This document shows, in pieces, positions 1 through 11,136 of a stretch of DNA of 64,000 nucleotides. The notes under the pieces are model-generated. The model did no database searches. It was not told where the DNA came from and saw only the letters and a program-made list of their open reading frames with translations. The number at the start of each line of letters is the position of its first letter. Within the stretch, counting starts at the first letter, position 1. The DNA lies in NCBI GenBank assembly GCA_947561395.2, contig OX387192.1, positions 5,456,001 through 5,520,000 of the forward strand, read 5' to 3'. The position numbers and the translations under genes were made by a program. This stretch comes from Buxus sempervirens. Taxonomy: Eukaryota > Streptophyta > Magnoliopsida > Buxales > Buxaceae.

Positions 1-520
1 CATGTTTCCCATGAATAATGCTTTTTGTGCTTAATGGTTGTTTTATGCCATGATTTGAACTTGGGGGTATAGAATGACATAAGTTGAGCATGAAAACAAA
101 AAAAAAAATCTGAAATGCTTAGTGGGAATTTTGGGGATTTTCAAGCATATGTTTCCCAAGCTAAAAGCTTTTTATGTCATATTGTTAGCTTCTGGGTTTT
201 AGGCTTGGATTTGGGCATAAAACCATGTCACTTGAGCATCCAATTGAAGAAAAAAAATCTGGAAATTTCAGTGTATATTTGGGGGATTTCAAGCATGTTT
301 TACCTCATTGAAACACTTTTGAACCATGTCAAGTAGTGCAAAAATTTTAGGCTTCAAGTTGGGTAGAAATGGTACACTTTGAGCATGAAAAAGAGCATGA
401 AATCTGGAATTCTAGAAATACTTTTGGGTTTCAAGCATGCTTACATGAGTTGATTGTTGTTTGCACAAATAACATGTTTTGTATACCACTTTTTGGGCAT
501 GTAATATTTTTGTGCATATT
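1..520. repeat. Degenerate tandem repeat in retrotransposon leader
   Basis: Three diverged copies of a block of about 150 bp can be read near 60-155, 204-303 and 357-447. Each copy runs through TTGAGCATG-like, A-run, AATCTG and GGGATTTTCAAGCATG-like words in the same order. The block is AT-rich and non-coding. It belongs to the leader between the off-window 5' LTR and gag. Confidence 0.55.
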
Positions 521-1194
521 TGGTGCTTGCTTGCTTGTATTTAGCTTCATTATTTTGTCATATATGCCTTCGCTTGAAATTGAATGCATGGATACGAAAA
601 AGAGTGGCAAGGGGCTGGGACGTTGTGAATGTTACCACAATTTAAAATTGCACTTGAGCACTTGAAACAATTTGCACAGCCTACCCTTTACCTATTAAGA
701 AGTTGAACCATGAATGTGTGTAGCTTGGCGCACCGAGGTCGTGACTTCGGAAAGCGAAAGTGAAAACATTTACCTTAGAATTTGAGTCAATGATGTGATG
801 ACAATGGGATCTGTGATTCGATTCCGGGCATCACTAGACTTGAGTTCTAAGTTGCCAATTAAGCCAAAACCCAAAAACCATACGCTTGAAGGTGGAGAAA
901 CACGTTTTCGGCTAAAAGCACACAATTGCGTTTGGGGGAATTGGGTGTAAATGTGGGAAGGCCGTTTGCATGTTTTACAGGCCAAGGTATAATGTGAATA
1001 CCATATTGAATGAAGGTAATACAAGGTGGCAAGGTAAAACCATGTTCTTTTCATGAATTTGGGGATTTTGCAAATATAATGTCCAAGCCCAATTTGGGGC
1101 AAGTTTTGAAGGTCAAATTAAGGTGAACATCAATTGGGAATGAAAAAAAATCAAATCTGGTGAAAAAATGAGTCAAAAAGGGCCATTTCGGCAA
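521..1194 (+). other. Retrotransposon leader, no gene seen
   Basis: This is AT-rich untranslated leader of the Tat element. The short open frames on both strands here have no recognisable domains and are taken as chance. No tRNA-like sequence or primer-binding site is visible, as expected if the 5' LTR junction is outside the window. Confidence 0.5.
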
Positions 1195-1334
1195 TAACCG
1201 GCTACTCAGGCCGGTTAATAACAACCCTGTTCATATCCGGTATATATTTCCGGATAAAAAGGCATATGCGTGAATCCGGTTATGGTAACCGGATACAATA
1301 AGGCATATTATTATCCGGAATGTTATACCGGATA
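1195..1334. repeat. Four-copy palindrome array (leader), 39-bp period
   Basis: Four 23-bp interrupted palindromes start at 1195, 1234, 1273 and 1312, exactly 39 bp apart. Each has the form TATCCGG-N9-CCGGATA, with TAACCGG arms in the first copy and an AATCCGG left arm in the third. Spacers of 16 bp differ in sequence. The same architecture recurs at 12984-13122 and 17994-18133. It probably serves as a protein-binding platform (inference). Confidence 0.85.
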
Positions 1335-1639
1335 CGTTCAAAAATGCACAAATTGGCTTTTCAGCCCAAGTTTTCAGAATAAAATGCCTAAAACACTGTG
1401 GATAATCCTTAGGCACCCCGAAAAGAACATAAGAAATGTTCCCAAAAATACAAAAAAAAGAAAAGAAAGAAAAACAAAAAAAGAATAAAATAAAATATTC
1501 TTTCAGGATTTAACCTAAGTTTGAAAATCAAAGAGGAAACCAAGGAGTCATATTTTTTGACACCAACTCAACTCAAACATGTGTCAGTCAAACTCTGGAA
1601 CTTGAAAACTGAGAAAATTCAGCAAATTTGAAGAAGAAA

Positions 1640-2700
1640 AAAAAACCTTTGGTTGGGTATTTTTATCAATCAAATCAAAAAAAAAAATGAAAACCTCGGT
1701 TGGTTATTTTTATCAATCAAATCAAAAAAAAGTGGGACACTTGGAAGCCCTAGAATATTCCAAGAAAACCTTGGTTGGTTATTTTTATCAATCAAATCAA
1801 AAAAAAATGAAAACCTCGGTTGGTTATTTTTATCAATCAAATCAAAAAAAAATGGGACACTTGGAAGCCCTAGAATATTCCATGAAAACCTTGGTTGGTT
1901 ATTTTTATAAAAAAAAATGAAAACCTTTGATTGGTTATTTTTATCAATCAAATCAAAACATTTGTGGGATACTTGGATAGAGTAGTCCAAGACACCTTTG
2001 GTTGGTTATTTTTATCAATCAAATCAAAACATTTGTGGGATACTTGGAAGCCCTAGAATATTCCAAGACACCTTTGATTGGTTATTTTTATCAATCAAAT
2101 CAAAACATTTGTGGGATACTTGGATATAGTAGTCCAAGACACCTTTGGTTGGTTATTTTTATCAATCAAATCAAAACATTTGTGGGATACTTGGAAGCCC
2201 TAGAATATTCCAAGACACCTTTGATTGGTTATTTTTATCAATCAAATCAAAACATTTGTGGGATACTTGGATAGAGTAGTCCAAGACACCTTTGGTTGGT
2301 TATTTTTATCAATCAAATCAAAACATTTGTGGGATACTTGGAAGCCCTAGAATATTCCAAGACACCTTTGATTGGTTATTTTTATCAATCAAATCAAAAC
2401 ATTTGGGGGATACTTGGATAGAGTAGTCCAAGACACCTTTGGTTGGTTATTTTTATCAATCAAATCAAAACATTTGTGGGATACTTGGATAGAATATTCC
2501 AAGATACCTTTGGTTGGTTATTTTTATCAATCAAATCAAAAAAAAATGAAAACCTTGGTTGGTTATTTTTATCAATCAAATCAAAAAAATTGGGACCCTT
2601 GGAAGCCCTAGAATATTCCATGAAAACCTTGGTTGGTTATTTTTATCAATCAAATAAAAAAAAAATTGGGACCCTTGGAAGCCCTAGAATATTCCAACTC
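1640..2700. repeat. Minisatellite of hairpin-forming units upstream of gag
   Basis: About 16 copies of a core that reads TTGGTTATTTTTATCAATC followed by AAATCAAAA are spaced 45-75 bp apart. Linkers are of two types: one contains GAAGCCCTAGAATATTCCA, the other GATACTTGGATAGAGTAGTCC. Where the unit begins TTGATTGG it can pair with the following ATCAATCAA to form a short hairpin. The array stays open in several frames, which explains the small ORFs here. It is leader repeat, not coding sequence. Confidence 0.9.
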
Positions 2701-2859
2701 AAAACAAAAAAAACAAAAAACAAAAAATTTTTTCTGGCTGGTGTTCACCTAACCTACTGGTTTACATATATAGGGGTGTGACTCAAGTTAAGTGGAAGCT
2801 AACATGTTCTATTCATTTTTTTCCCTCAGGTACATTCAACCCAGGTACATTTACACTTA

Positions 2860-5800
2860 TTGGCAATCATTGCTCCCGTGACCAGATCCAAAGCAAGAAC
2901 AATGAATACTGAAGAGAACCAAGCCCAAGCTACCGTCCCTGCTCAGGACTTTACTCAACTGCAGGAGCAAGTGGCCGGTCTGGCCAAAATGCTGGGGGAC
3001 CTACTGGCGGCTCAGGCCCAACAGGCCCAAGCCCCGAACCAGGCATCTACTTCCCATCAGGCACCACCACCTCAGGCCTACATTCCGCCTCCGGTTCAGC
3101 CCATGCCTGAGCCCATTTCTGAACCAGTCCCTGAACCCATTCTGATCAGGGAAAATATGGCGGAGTCTGAGAAAGAGCTGGAGAAAGAAAAGGCCCGAGA
3201 TGAGATGGAAAAGAAAATGCTGCTGAGGATAGAAAGAATCCAGGCAGAGCTGAAAGAGGTGAAGGGGGGAGGCAGCCATGCAGGCACCACCTTCGAGGAC
3301 CTGTGCATGTACCCGGACGTCTGTCTACCGGCTAAGTTCAGGTGCCCGGATTTTGACAAGTTTGATGGCACGGGCTGCCCATTAAGCCATCTGAAACTAT
3401 ACTGCGGGGCCCTGTGCCAGTTTGGCCGGGACGATGGAATACTAATCCAGCTCTTCCAGAGGAGTCTGACCGGGTCAGCCCTTCGGTGGTTCGCTACAGT
3501 GGACCATGGAAGGATCAAGAGGTGGAAGGACCTAGCAGACGCTTTCTTGGACCAATACAAGTTCAACTCTGAGATCGTGCCGGACCGGTACGACATGATG
3601 AGGATGACCAAGGGCAAAGATGAGCCAGTACGGCAGTACGCCAAGAGATGGAGAGAGGCCGCCTCCCAGGTCAGGCCATCTATGCAAGAGCCGGAGATGA
3701 TCTCCACATTTATGGGCACACTGGGGCAGCCCTTTTACAACCATCTGGTGGGCCAGATCACCACCAACTTTGCAGCCCTGGTACAGGTAGCGGACCGGAT
3801 CGAGGAAGGGGTCAGGTCAGGACGGCTGATAGACTACTCTACTCTGACTGGGCAGTCTGATTCCTCGGCCTCCATGGCCCAAAAGAAAGGGGCTGGGTTT
3901 AAAAAGACAGGGGCCCGAAAAGAAGGGGAGGTGAACCTAGTCCAGGCTCCTCCAGCCAAGAAGCCACTGCACGTGAACATCTCGGCACCCCAACAGGCCC
4001 AGCAGGCCCAGCAGTCGTACCAGACCCCGCTGAATGTCAACTTCCCTCCCTCTGTGCCAGCTAACACAAGGAGGACTTTTTCTAAGGAGGAGCGGGATGC
4101 CTGGTTCGCAGCAAGAAAGAACCGGGTTTTCACCCCTCTACCCATATCTCTGTCCCAACTACTGCCAACCCTGCTGAAAGGGGAATACTTGACTCTGAAG
4201 GAGCCTAACCCGAATGCCACCAGGGGAAGAAATTTTGACACATCGGTCACCTGTGATTTCCACATGGGTGCACCAGGGCATTCTACTGATAACTGCTGGG
4301 TGCTGAAGCATGCGGTCCAGGACCTGTTGGACCAGAAGGCCTTGGTATTCAACACTGCTGCACCGGCCCCGTCCGGGAATGATATTGGGCAGAACCCTCT
4401 GCCGTACCACAATGGGGCAGGCCCATCCAACTCCATCACGGCCATATCCACCACCAGAAGGGCCTTTGACCCATCACAGCTGATAGCCCCTATGGGGACC
4501 ACAGTCCAGGTCCGATTTTTCCCAGAGGAGGAAGAGGAGGAGATCAACATGGTTTCCCAAAAAAATAATAATCTTGCTGCTGAGGACATAAGTTCCTCTC
4601 TAAACCGGGTCTCTTCACTCATGGCCCAGATGAATACTGCAAGACCCCCATTGGTCTTCAATTGCAGTCCACCCACTTATTCCCCATCCAAGCCGTCTAA
4701 GGCTCCACTGGTCATCAATCTTGACCCCACCACTGCTTCCATCACTTCTTCTGTCCCCACAAAATCCAAACTTCAACCCCTGGTTGTAAATGTGCAACCA
4801 GCCCAAACTATCCCTAAACCGGCCCATACATCCCGGTCCAAACTCCAGCCACTAGTGGTTGACATCCCTAAATTAGCCTATTCAGAGGCCGCTGTACCAT
4901 GGAACTACAGCGAGGGAATCACGGCTACGGTTCCAATGGTCAGGAACCAGAACCAGGAGGAGGTGAACCTCATGACGAGGTCGGGGAGATGTGCAGGGGG
5001 TGAAGAGAAAGAAAAAGAGACAGAAGTGGAGAAAGAAGAAAAAGAAAATGAAGAAAAAAGAAAACAAAAAGGAAAAAATAAAGTGGGAGAAGACAACCCC
5101 CAGGGTGCAGAAAATGAGGCAGCAGACCTCATAAAAATAATAAAGAAAAGTGAATTCAATCTTGTGGATCAGCTGCACAAGGTCCCGGCCCAGATTTCAA
5201 TACTGGGCCTTTTGCTGAATTCTGAAAAGCATAGGGATGCATTGTTAAGGGTGCTACAGAGTGCACATGTATCCCAGACCATTGATCCCGACCAGCTTGG
5301 TAAAATGGTTGGTCAAATCTTGTCACATAATGTGATAAGTTTCTCAGAGGGTGAGATCAGCCCAGGTGGGTGTTATCATGTGGACCCTTTGCACATCACT
5401 GTGCTTTGTAAGGGCTGCATGGTTGCACGGGTTTTAATTGACAACGGGTCAGCGTTAAACGTTTGCCCGTTAATCACTTTTACCAAGCTGGGTCTGGACC
5501 AGTCAAGGATCAAAAGAAATGGGCGGATAGTGAGGGCTTTTGATAGCTCCAAGACCCACTCCCTAGGGGAGATTGAACTGCCGGTCACAATTGGGCCGAA
5601 TATCTTTAACATCACATTTGAGGTGATGGATATACCCGCAGCATTCAATCTGCTCCTAGGAAGGCCGTGGATACATTCGGCTAGGGCAATACCATCCACG
5701 CTCCACCAGAGGGTGAAATATATAAGAGGGCAAAGGGTGATAACAGTCCTAGCCGAAAACTTGGTGCCGCCCATTGTGTCACCTGATGTACCCCTAATCA

Positions 5801-6609
5801 ATGTGGACCTAACTGTCGACAAGATTGCATTCCACTCATTCCAATTTGAGGCGGTCAATTACATACCTGGGGGGTGTGAGAAAAAGAAGGAAAAGGGGAC
5901 CACTGCAGAAAATATGGTCAAGAAAGTGATGGAAAAATACCACTTTCACCCAGGGAAAGGCCTGGGGATCAATCTGCAGGGGATGGTGGAGCCAATCATG
6001 GCTAAGAAACTAGTCCCAAGGGTAGGGTTGGGCTTCAAGCCCAGAGGCTGGAGAAGAATGAAACACGAAGAAGGGGAGAGCAGAAGCAAAGGAAAACTCC
6101 CTCATTTAAGGGAAAGTTTCCCTAAACCCTCCTATATAATCCAAATTTCCCCTCCCATGGACCAGTCCAAGCCTCCATACCGAAACATTAACCCATTCCA
6201 AAAGCCTTTTGTTTCGGCCCTACAACCCTATAACCCATCTCCAATACTGGGAGCCGTGGATGGGCCTGGACCACAGCCCGAGCAGCAGGTGGACTTTTCT
6301 GAAGATGTTGGTGCATTCTTCGCCATGATTGAAGGCGAAAAGACAGGGGCAGACATGGAACTGCCATTTATTGACTGGGCCGCAGTAAAGGTTCCAGACA
6401 AGGTCATCTCTGGATTGGGCCCCGTAGCAGAAAAGGGCAGTACCCACCCGGTGATGATGGCATCGGATTCTGGGCTTGAGGAGCAGGCTTTCCCTATTTC
6501 CCCTGCTCCCCAAAATTTTGTACTGAACAATTGGGAGGAAACTCCCCTTACCTTTGAAGCAGCGTTAGTTCGGCAAACTGACGCGGCTTCCAAAAAAAAA
6601 CTCCAATAG
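2860..6609 (+). CDS. Retrotransposon Gag and aspartic protease region (fossil part)
   Basis: The product starts with a coiled, Q/P-rich segment. A retrotransposon Gag domain follows (about residues 148-330, with the ALRWF and DLADAFLDQYKF landmarks). A CDFHMGAPGHSTDNCW knuckle-like motif sits where a CCHC finger is expected. Further on are a basic, E/K-rich linker and a retropepsin-like domain with VLIDNGSALNVCP (active-site D near residue 861) and LLGRPWIH. After the protease lies a G-patch-like stretch (about nt 5905-6010: FHPGKGLGINLQG and GLGFKPRG). In Ogre elements the protease-to-RT passage is known to use splicing, and this region abuts the RT region in another frame. The ATG shortly after the last leader repeat was taken as the start. 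Confidence 0.9.
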   Translation: MAIIAPVTRSKARTMNTEENQAQATVPAQDFTQLQEQVAGLAKMLGDLLAAQAQQAQAPNQASTSHQAPPPQAYIPPPVQPMPEPISEPVPEPILIRENMAESEKELEKEKARDEMEKKMLLRIERIQAELKEVKGGGSHAGTTFEDLCMYPDVCLPAKFRCPDFDKFDGTGCPLSHLKLYCGALCQFGRDDGILIQLFQRSLTGSALRWFATVDHGRIKRWKDLADAFLDQYKFNSEIVPDRYDMMRMTKGKDEPVRQYAKRWREAASQVRPSMQEPEMISTFMGTLGQPFYNHLVGQITTNFAALVQVADRIEEGVRSGRLIDYSTLTGQSDSSASMAQKKGAGFKKTGARKEGEVNLVQAPPAKKPLHVNISAPQQAQQAQQSYQTPLNVNFPPSVPANTRRTFSKEERDAWFAARKNRVFTPLPISLSQLLPTLLKGEYLTLKEPNPNATRGRNFDTSVTCDFHMGAPGHSTDNCWVLKHAVQDLLDQKALVFNTAAPAPSGNDIGQNPLPYHNGAGPSNSITAISTTRRAFDPSQLIAPMGTTVQVRFFPEEEEEEINMVSQKNNNLAAEDISSSLNRVSSLMAQMNTARPPLVFNCSPPTYSPSKPSKAPLVINLDPTTASITSSVPTKSKLQPLVVNVQPAQTIPKPAHTSRSKLQPLVVDIPKLAYSEAAVPWNYSEGITATVPMVRNQNQEEVNLMTRSGRCAGGEEKEKETEVEKEEKENEEKRKQKGKNKVGEDNPQGAENEAADLIKIIKKSEFNLVDQLHKVPAQISILGLLLNSEKHRDALLRVLQSAHVSQTIDPDQLGKMVGQILSHNVISFSEGEISPGGCYHVDPLHITVLCKGCMVARVLIDNGSALNVCPLITFTKLGLDQSRIKRNGRIVRAFDSSKTHSLGEIELPVTIGPNIFNITFEVMDIPAAFNLLLGRPWIHSARAIPSTLHQRVKYIRGQRVITVLAENLVPPIVSPDVPLINVDLTVDKIAFHSFQFEAVNYIPGGCEKKKEKGTTAENMVKKVMEKYHFHPGKGLGINLQGMVEPIMAKKLVPRVGLGFKPRGWRRMKHEEGESRSKGKLPHLRESFPKPSYIIQISPPMDQSKPPYRNINPFQKPFVSALQPYNPSPILGAVDGPGPQPEQQVDFSEDVGAFFAMIEGEKTGADMELPFIDWAAVKVPDKVISGLGPVAEKGSTHPVMMASDSGLEEQAFPISPAPQNFVLNNWEETPLTFEAALVRQTDAASKKKLQ

Positions 6610-9130
6610 TGGATTGCCATTTCCCTGAAGGTTCTAATGGGCCTTCGTCTTCAGGGGAATTATGTTTAGAAGGCCCACAAAAAAATCAAAAAGATTTTTC
6701 TATTTTTTCTAGAAAATTTAATTTTTTCAAAAAGGTCCAAACCACTTATGAACCATATAATCAAACCGAATTGGACCAGGTTGAATATGACTTCGACCTT
6801 GAGCTCGACTTTGATCTCATGGGGGTCGAAGAAGAGACCGAGGTCGAAGAAGAAGTCGTTCCAAAAGAAATTGAATACCAATTGGAACGTCATGAAAAGG
6901 GGGTCCAACCTAATATTGAGGAGACCATATCCATAAACCTTGGGACCAAAGAGGACCCAAAAATTGTAAAAATCGGGTCATGCTTGTCTGATGTGCAGAA
7001 AAACGAAATGTCACAATTCTTGGCAGATTACAAGGATGTGTTCGCTTGGTCGTATCGGGACATGCCGGGGTTGGACACGGACATGGTGGTGCATAAGTTG
7101 CCAATTTTACCAGGGGTTAAGCCGATTAAGCAGAAGCTGAGAAGATTGAAGCCGGAATGGACCTTGAAGGTTAAGGATGAAGTGGTCAAACAGTTCCAAG
7201 CTGGATTTTTGGCAGTCTCTACGTACCCGGAGTGGCTCGCAAACATAGTGCCAGTACCAAAGAAGGACGGGAAAGTCCGAATGTGTGTGGACTATAGAGA
7301 CTTGAACAGGGCAAGCCCAAAGGACGATTTTCCGCTTCCACACATCGACATTCTGGTCGATAATACTGCGGTACATAGCCTGTTCTCTTTCATGGATGGT
7401 TTCTCAGGATATAATCAGATCAAGATGGCTAAGGAGGATCAAGAGAAAACAGCATTTATCACACCTTGGGGCACATTCCACTATACAGTCATGCCATTCG
7501 GACTCAAGAATGCCGGGGCAACATATCAGCGGGCAATGACTGCACTATTCCATGACATGATCCACAAGGAGATGGAGGTCTATGTGGACGATATGATTGC
7601 CAAATCATGCAAAGAGGAGGACCACTTGATCAATCTGAAGAAAGTGTTTGATCGTCTCAGGAAGTACAGTTTACGGCTTAACCCGGCTAAGTGCGTCTTT
7701 GGGGCTACATCAGGGAAATTACTGGGGTTTATAGTGAGCCGAAGAGGAATTGAAATTGACCCGGCTAAAGCCAAGGCCATAATTGAAATGCCAGCACCCA
7801 GAACTGAGAAAGAGGTCAGGGGCTTTCTTGGAAGGATTCAATACATAAGCCGGTTCATAGCACAGCTCACTGCTATCTGTGAACCAATTTTCAAACTTTT
7901 GAGGAAAGATAACCCGACGGTCTGGAATGAGGACTGCCAGCAGGCATTTGACACAATAAAGAGGTATTTGCTGAACCCGCCGGTACTAGTGCCACCAACT
8001 CCAGGAAGACCACTGATCCTGTACTTGTCAGTGTTGGAAACGTCGATGGGATGTGTCTTGGGGCAGCATGATGAGACTGGTAGAAAAGAAAGGGCAATTT
8101 ACTATCTGAGTAAAAAATTCACAGAACATGAAGCTAAGTACTCATCATTGGAGAAGACTTGCTGCGCTCTAGTGTGGGCCACTCAGAGGCTAAGACATTA
8201 TTTCCTTAGTCACTCCACACTATTGATATCCCGGATGGACCCACTGAAGTATTTATTTGAGAAACCGGCCTTGACTGGCAGAACGGCTAAGTGGCAACTG
8301 CTACTGTCCGAATTTGATCTCACATACATCACCCAGAAGGCAATCAAGGGTCAAGCCATAGCTGATCACCTGGCTGCACATCCTTTGCCAGAATATCAAC
8401 CCTTGAAGACCAACTTCCCTGATGAGGCAATTCTGTACACTGAAGAGGAGGACAATGAGAGTTCTTGGCAGATGTTCTTCGATGGGGCCGCCAATATGAA
8501 TGGGAACGGAATAGGGGCAGTCTTGGTCAAACCGGATGGTTCTCACATCCCGATTGCAGTAAAGCTGAGATTCCAGTGCACCAATAACATAGCAGAATAT
8601 GAAGCATGCATAATTGGATTGCAAGCAGCCATGGATCATGGAGTAGAGGAACTTGACGTATACGGGGATTCGAGTCTTATCATCTTCCAAACAACTGGTG
8701 AGTGGAAAACCAAGGATCACAAATTGATCCCCTATCACCAGTATTTGGAAGAAATAAGCACAAATTTCACTCGAATTTCCTTCAACTATATGCCAAGGGC
8801 CAAGAATCAGTTTGCAGACGCTCTAGCAACCTTGGCTTCAATGGTCAGCATATCAGAAGGAGTAGACATCAAACCGCTGGAAATTGAGGTCCGAGATGAA
8901 CCGGCTTACTGTCTCGTTCTAGAGGGAGCACCAGAAGAAGAAACACCATGGTTTCAAGATATCAAGAATTTCTTGAACAATCGGAGTCTGCCAGAAAATG
9001 CCACTGCTACTGAGAAGAGGACAATACAGAGATTGGCTGGTCAATTTCTGCTAAGTGGTGGACATGTGTACAAGAGGTCACATAACGACATTCTGCTAAG
9101 ATGTGTTGCCAAGGCTGAATCGGAAAGGCT
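6609..9130 (+). CDS. Reverse transcriptase, RNase H and second RNase H (fossil part)
   Basis: The Ty3-type RT core is seen as VPVPKKDGKVRMCVDYRDLN, FMDGFSGYNQI, FGLKNAGATYQ and the catalytic YVDDM (nt about 7581-7595). The first RNase H follows (YLSVLETSMGCVL, YYLSKKFTEHEAKYS, about nt 8000-8380). A second, archaeal-like RNase H comes next: MFFDGAANMNGNGIGAVLV, AEYEACIIGLQAA, VYGDSSLII and ADALATLAS supply the D-E-D-D residues (about nt 8465-8840). This dual RNase H order marks the plant Tat lineage. The N-terminal 150 residues are acidic (EVEEEVVPKEIE) and unassigned. Confidence 0.93.
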
Positions 9131-9139
9131 GATTGAGAC

Positions 9140-10196
9140 TGTACATGGAGGAGTCTGTGGGCCCCATATGAGTGGACACATGCTGGCTAAGAAGATCCTG
9201 AGGCTGGGATACTACTGGACAACCATGGAGCACGATTGCTGTGTACATGTCAGGAGGTGCCACCAATGTCAGATATATGCAGATAATAAGCATGCACCCC
9301 CAGGTGAGCTACACAACATGACATCACCCTGACCCTTCTCTATGTGGGGCATAGATGTCATCGGCATGATCTCCCCTAAGGCATCGAACGGACACAGATT
9401 CATCCTGGTGGCGATTGACTACTTCACTAAGTGGGTGGAAGCAGCATCATATGCAAATATCACAAGCAACCATGTGATCAAATTTGTGAAGCACAATATC
9501 ATTTGTCGCTATGGACTGCCAAATGCCATAGTATCAGACAATGCTTCAAATATTAAGAACAAGGACATGAAGAAAATGTGTGAGCAGTTTCAGATCACCC
9601 ACCATAAGTCAGCTCCGTACAGGCCAAAGATGAATGGGGCAGTGGAAGCAGCCAACAAGAATATAAAGAAAATCATTCAGAAGATGGTAGTAAGCTACAC
9701 AGATTGGCATGAAATGCTACCACTTGCTCTACATGCCTACAGAACTTCGATCCGAACTTCAACTGGGGCAACCCCATACTCCCTAGTCTATGGGATGGAA
9801 GCAGTCTTGCCCATGGAAGTAGAGATCCCCTCACTCCGAGTGCTCATGGAAGCAGAACTAGAAGAAGCCGAATGGGTCCAGTCAAGACATGATCAACTCA
9901 ACCTGATAGAAGAAAAGCGGTTGAAAGCGCTTTGCCATGGACAGTTGTACCAGAAGAGAATGGCCCGGGCCTACAATAAGAAAGTGAGGCCCAGAACTTT
10001 CCAAGAAGGAAACTTAGTGCTAAAGAAAATTCTACCATTTTTGGAAGACCCTCGTGGTAAGTTCAAGCCCAATTGGGAAGGCCCATATGTCGTCAAGAAA
10101 GTCCTATCAGGGGGAGCACTCATCTTAGCAGAAATGGATGGGGCAGATTTTCCTGAGCCCATTAACTCTGATGCGGTAAAAAGGTATTTTCCTTGA
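9140..10196 (+). CDS. Retrotransposon integrase region (fossil part)
   Basis: An HHCC zinc-binding part is visible first (HGGVCGPHMSGH and then RRCHQCQIYA). The DDE catalytic core follows with GIDVIG (first D), IVSDNAS (second D) and GAVEAANKNIKK (E). A C-terminal region contains RPRTFQEGNLVLKK and FKPNWEGPYVVKK, a GPY-like module. The core ends just before AT-rich non-coding DNA. Order and spacing match Ty3/Gypsy Tat elements. There is no chromodomain after the GPY-like module, which argues against a chromovirus. Confidence 0.92.
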
Positions 10197-11136
10197 GTGA
10201 ATATTTCTAGGAAAGGATCCGAGGCCATTTTTCTTTATTTCCTTCAAAAATTTTAATCCCTAGTCTAGCCAAGTTGAGCCGGTTCGTTTCTTTGATAAAC
10301 CCAAACCGGATTTACAGTCAAATTGGGGCAAAAACAAATTAGGGCAAAGTAAGGAAAGAAAAAGAAAAAAGAGAGGAGAAGCAATGGAAATGGCAAATGA
10401 AAGCCAAGTGTGAAAAAAGATGCAAAAAATGCAATTTAGGGAAAAATGGGTAAATTTATCATGACTGTAAATCCGGTTAACCTATTTCCACACTTGAAAA
10501 TTTTTTGGGCCTTTAATACCCTTTCTTTCATAAACTGAGCCTAGCCTTTATTTCGTCCTATTGATAAGCCCTCGGTGATCTTAGTTTGTTCATTCAAATA
10601 TCAGAGTAAGATGGGTAATGACGGAATTCAGAAGCCGGCCCTAGTGAAAACCGTAACTGGCGCTAGGGGCAATATTGGCAAAAGGGCAAAAAGAAAAAAT
10701 AAGAGAAATGAAAGAAAATCAGAGGTTGAGTTGATCATGGAAATCTGAGATTGAAGCAAAATCGGCATGAGCAGAATGGGGCAGTTTTGGCAGTTGGGGA
10801 TGACTCTAAAGGTCCTCAGATGGACGGTTCTGATCCCTCAGTATTTTCTGGACTACCCTTTTCATTATTTAACCTGGTTCTAATTCCTTTAATCATAGGT
10901 GATTAAGTGCATGGACCAAATTTCAAAAAAAATACTAAAAAAATATAAAAAGGAAAAAATTATACTTTGGCCAGTGATGAGAAATCAAATACTTTTCATA
11001 AAACCTTTGTTTTTACAAGCATCTGAGCATTCTGAGGCCAATAATATAAAAACTTTATTTTGAATTAAATCCTTTGTATTTCCACTATTGGAGTTCAATT
11101 TTGTGCAAAGGTAAGAAAAATGTGCAGGAAATAAAG
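10197..11136. other. Non-coding spacer between integrase and antisense gene B
   Basis: This spacer is AT-rich with no supported open frame. It holds the 3' flank of the sense genes and, on the other strand, the 3' flank of the antisense DUF7745-like gene, so the two transcription units converge here. CCGGTT and AACCGG words occur near 10279-10312 and 10472-10480, but not as a regular array. Confidence 0.6.

Noticed and set aside
1653-2611. Several overlapping ORFs of 77-112 codons with repeated GYFYQSNQ/LFLSIKSK peptides
   Set aside because: They are frames through a tandem repeat whose unit lacks stops in several frames on both strands. There is no start context and no domain.
1640-2700. 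Regular repeats with unique-looking spacers, as in a CRISPR array
   Set aside because: Plant nuclear DNA. The spacers fall into two recurrent types rather than being unique, so this is a minisatellite in a retrotransposon leader.
1-2859. 5' LTR of the Tat element inside the window
   Set aside because: None of the diagnostic LTR words (TGTAGACACCCC start, CCGTAAAACGTGAAG, ATGTCTCACA end) occur here. The shared palindrome array alone is not LTR evidence, since it also occurs at internal sites.
3096-3719. 207-codon ORF on the minus strand inside gag
   Set aside because: It is a shadow of the gag frame. The sense frame has clear Gag motifs, while the antisense product has none.
3834-4676. 280-codon minus-strand ORF inside the gag-protease region
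   Set aside because: The length is explained by codon bias of the sense frame. No domain is recognisable in the antisense product and no promoter is apparent.
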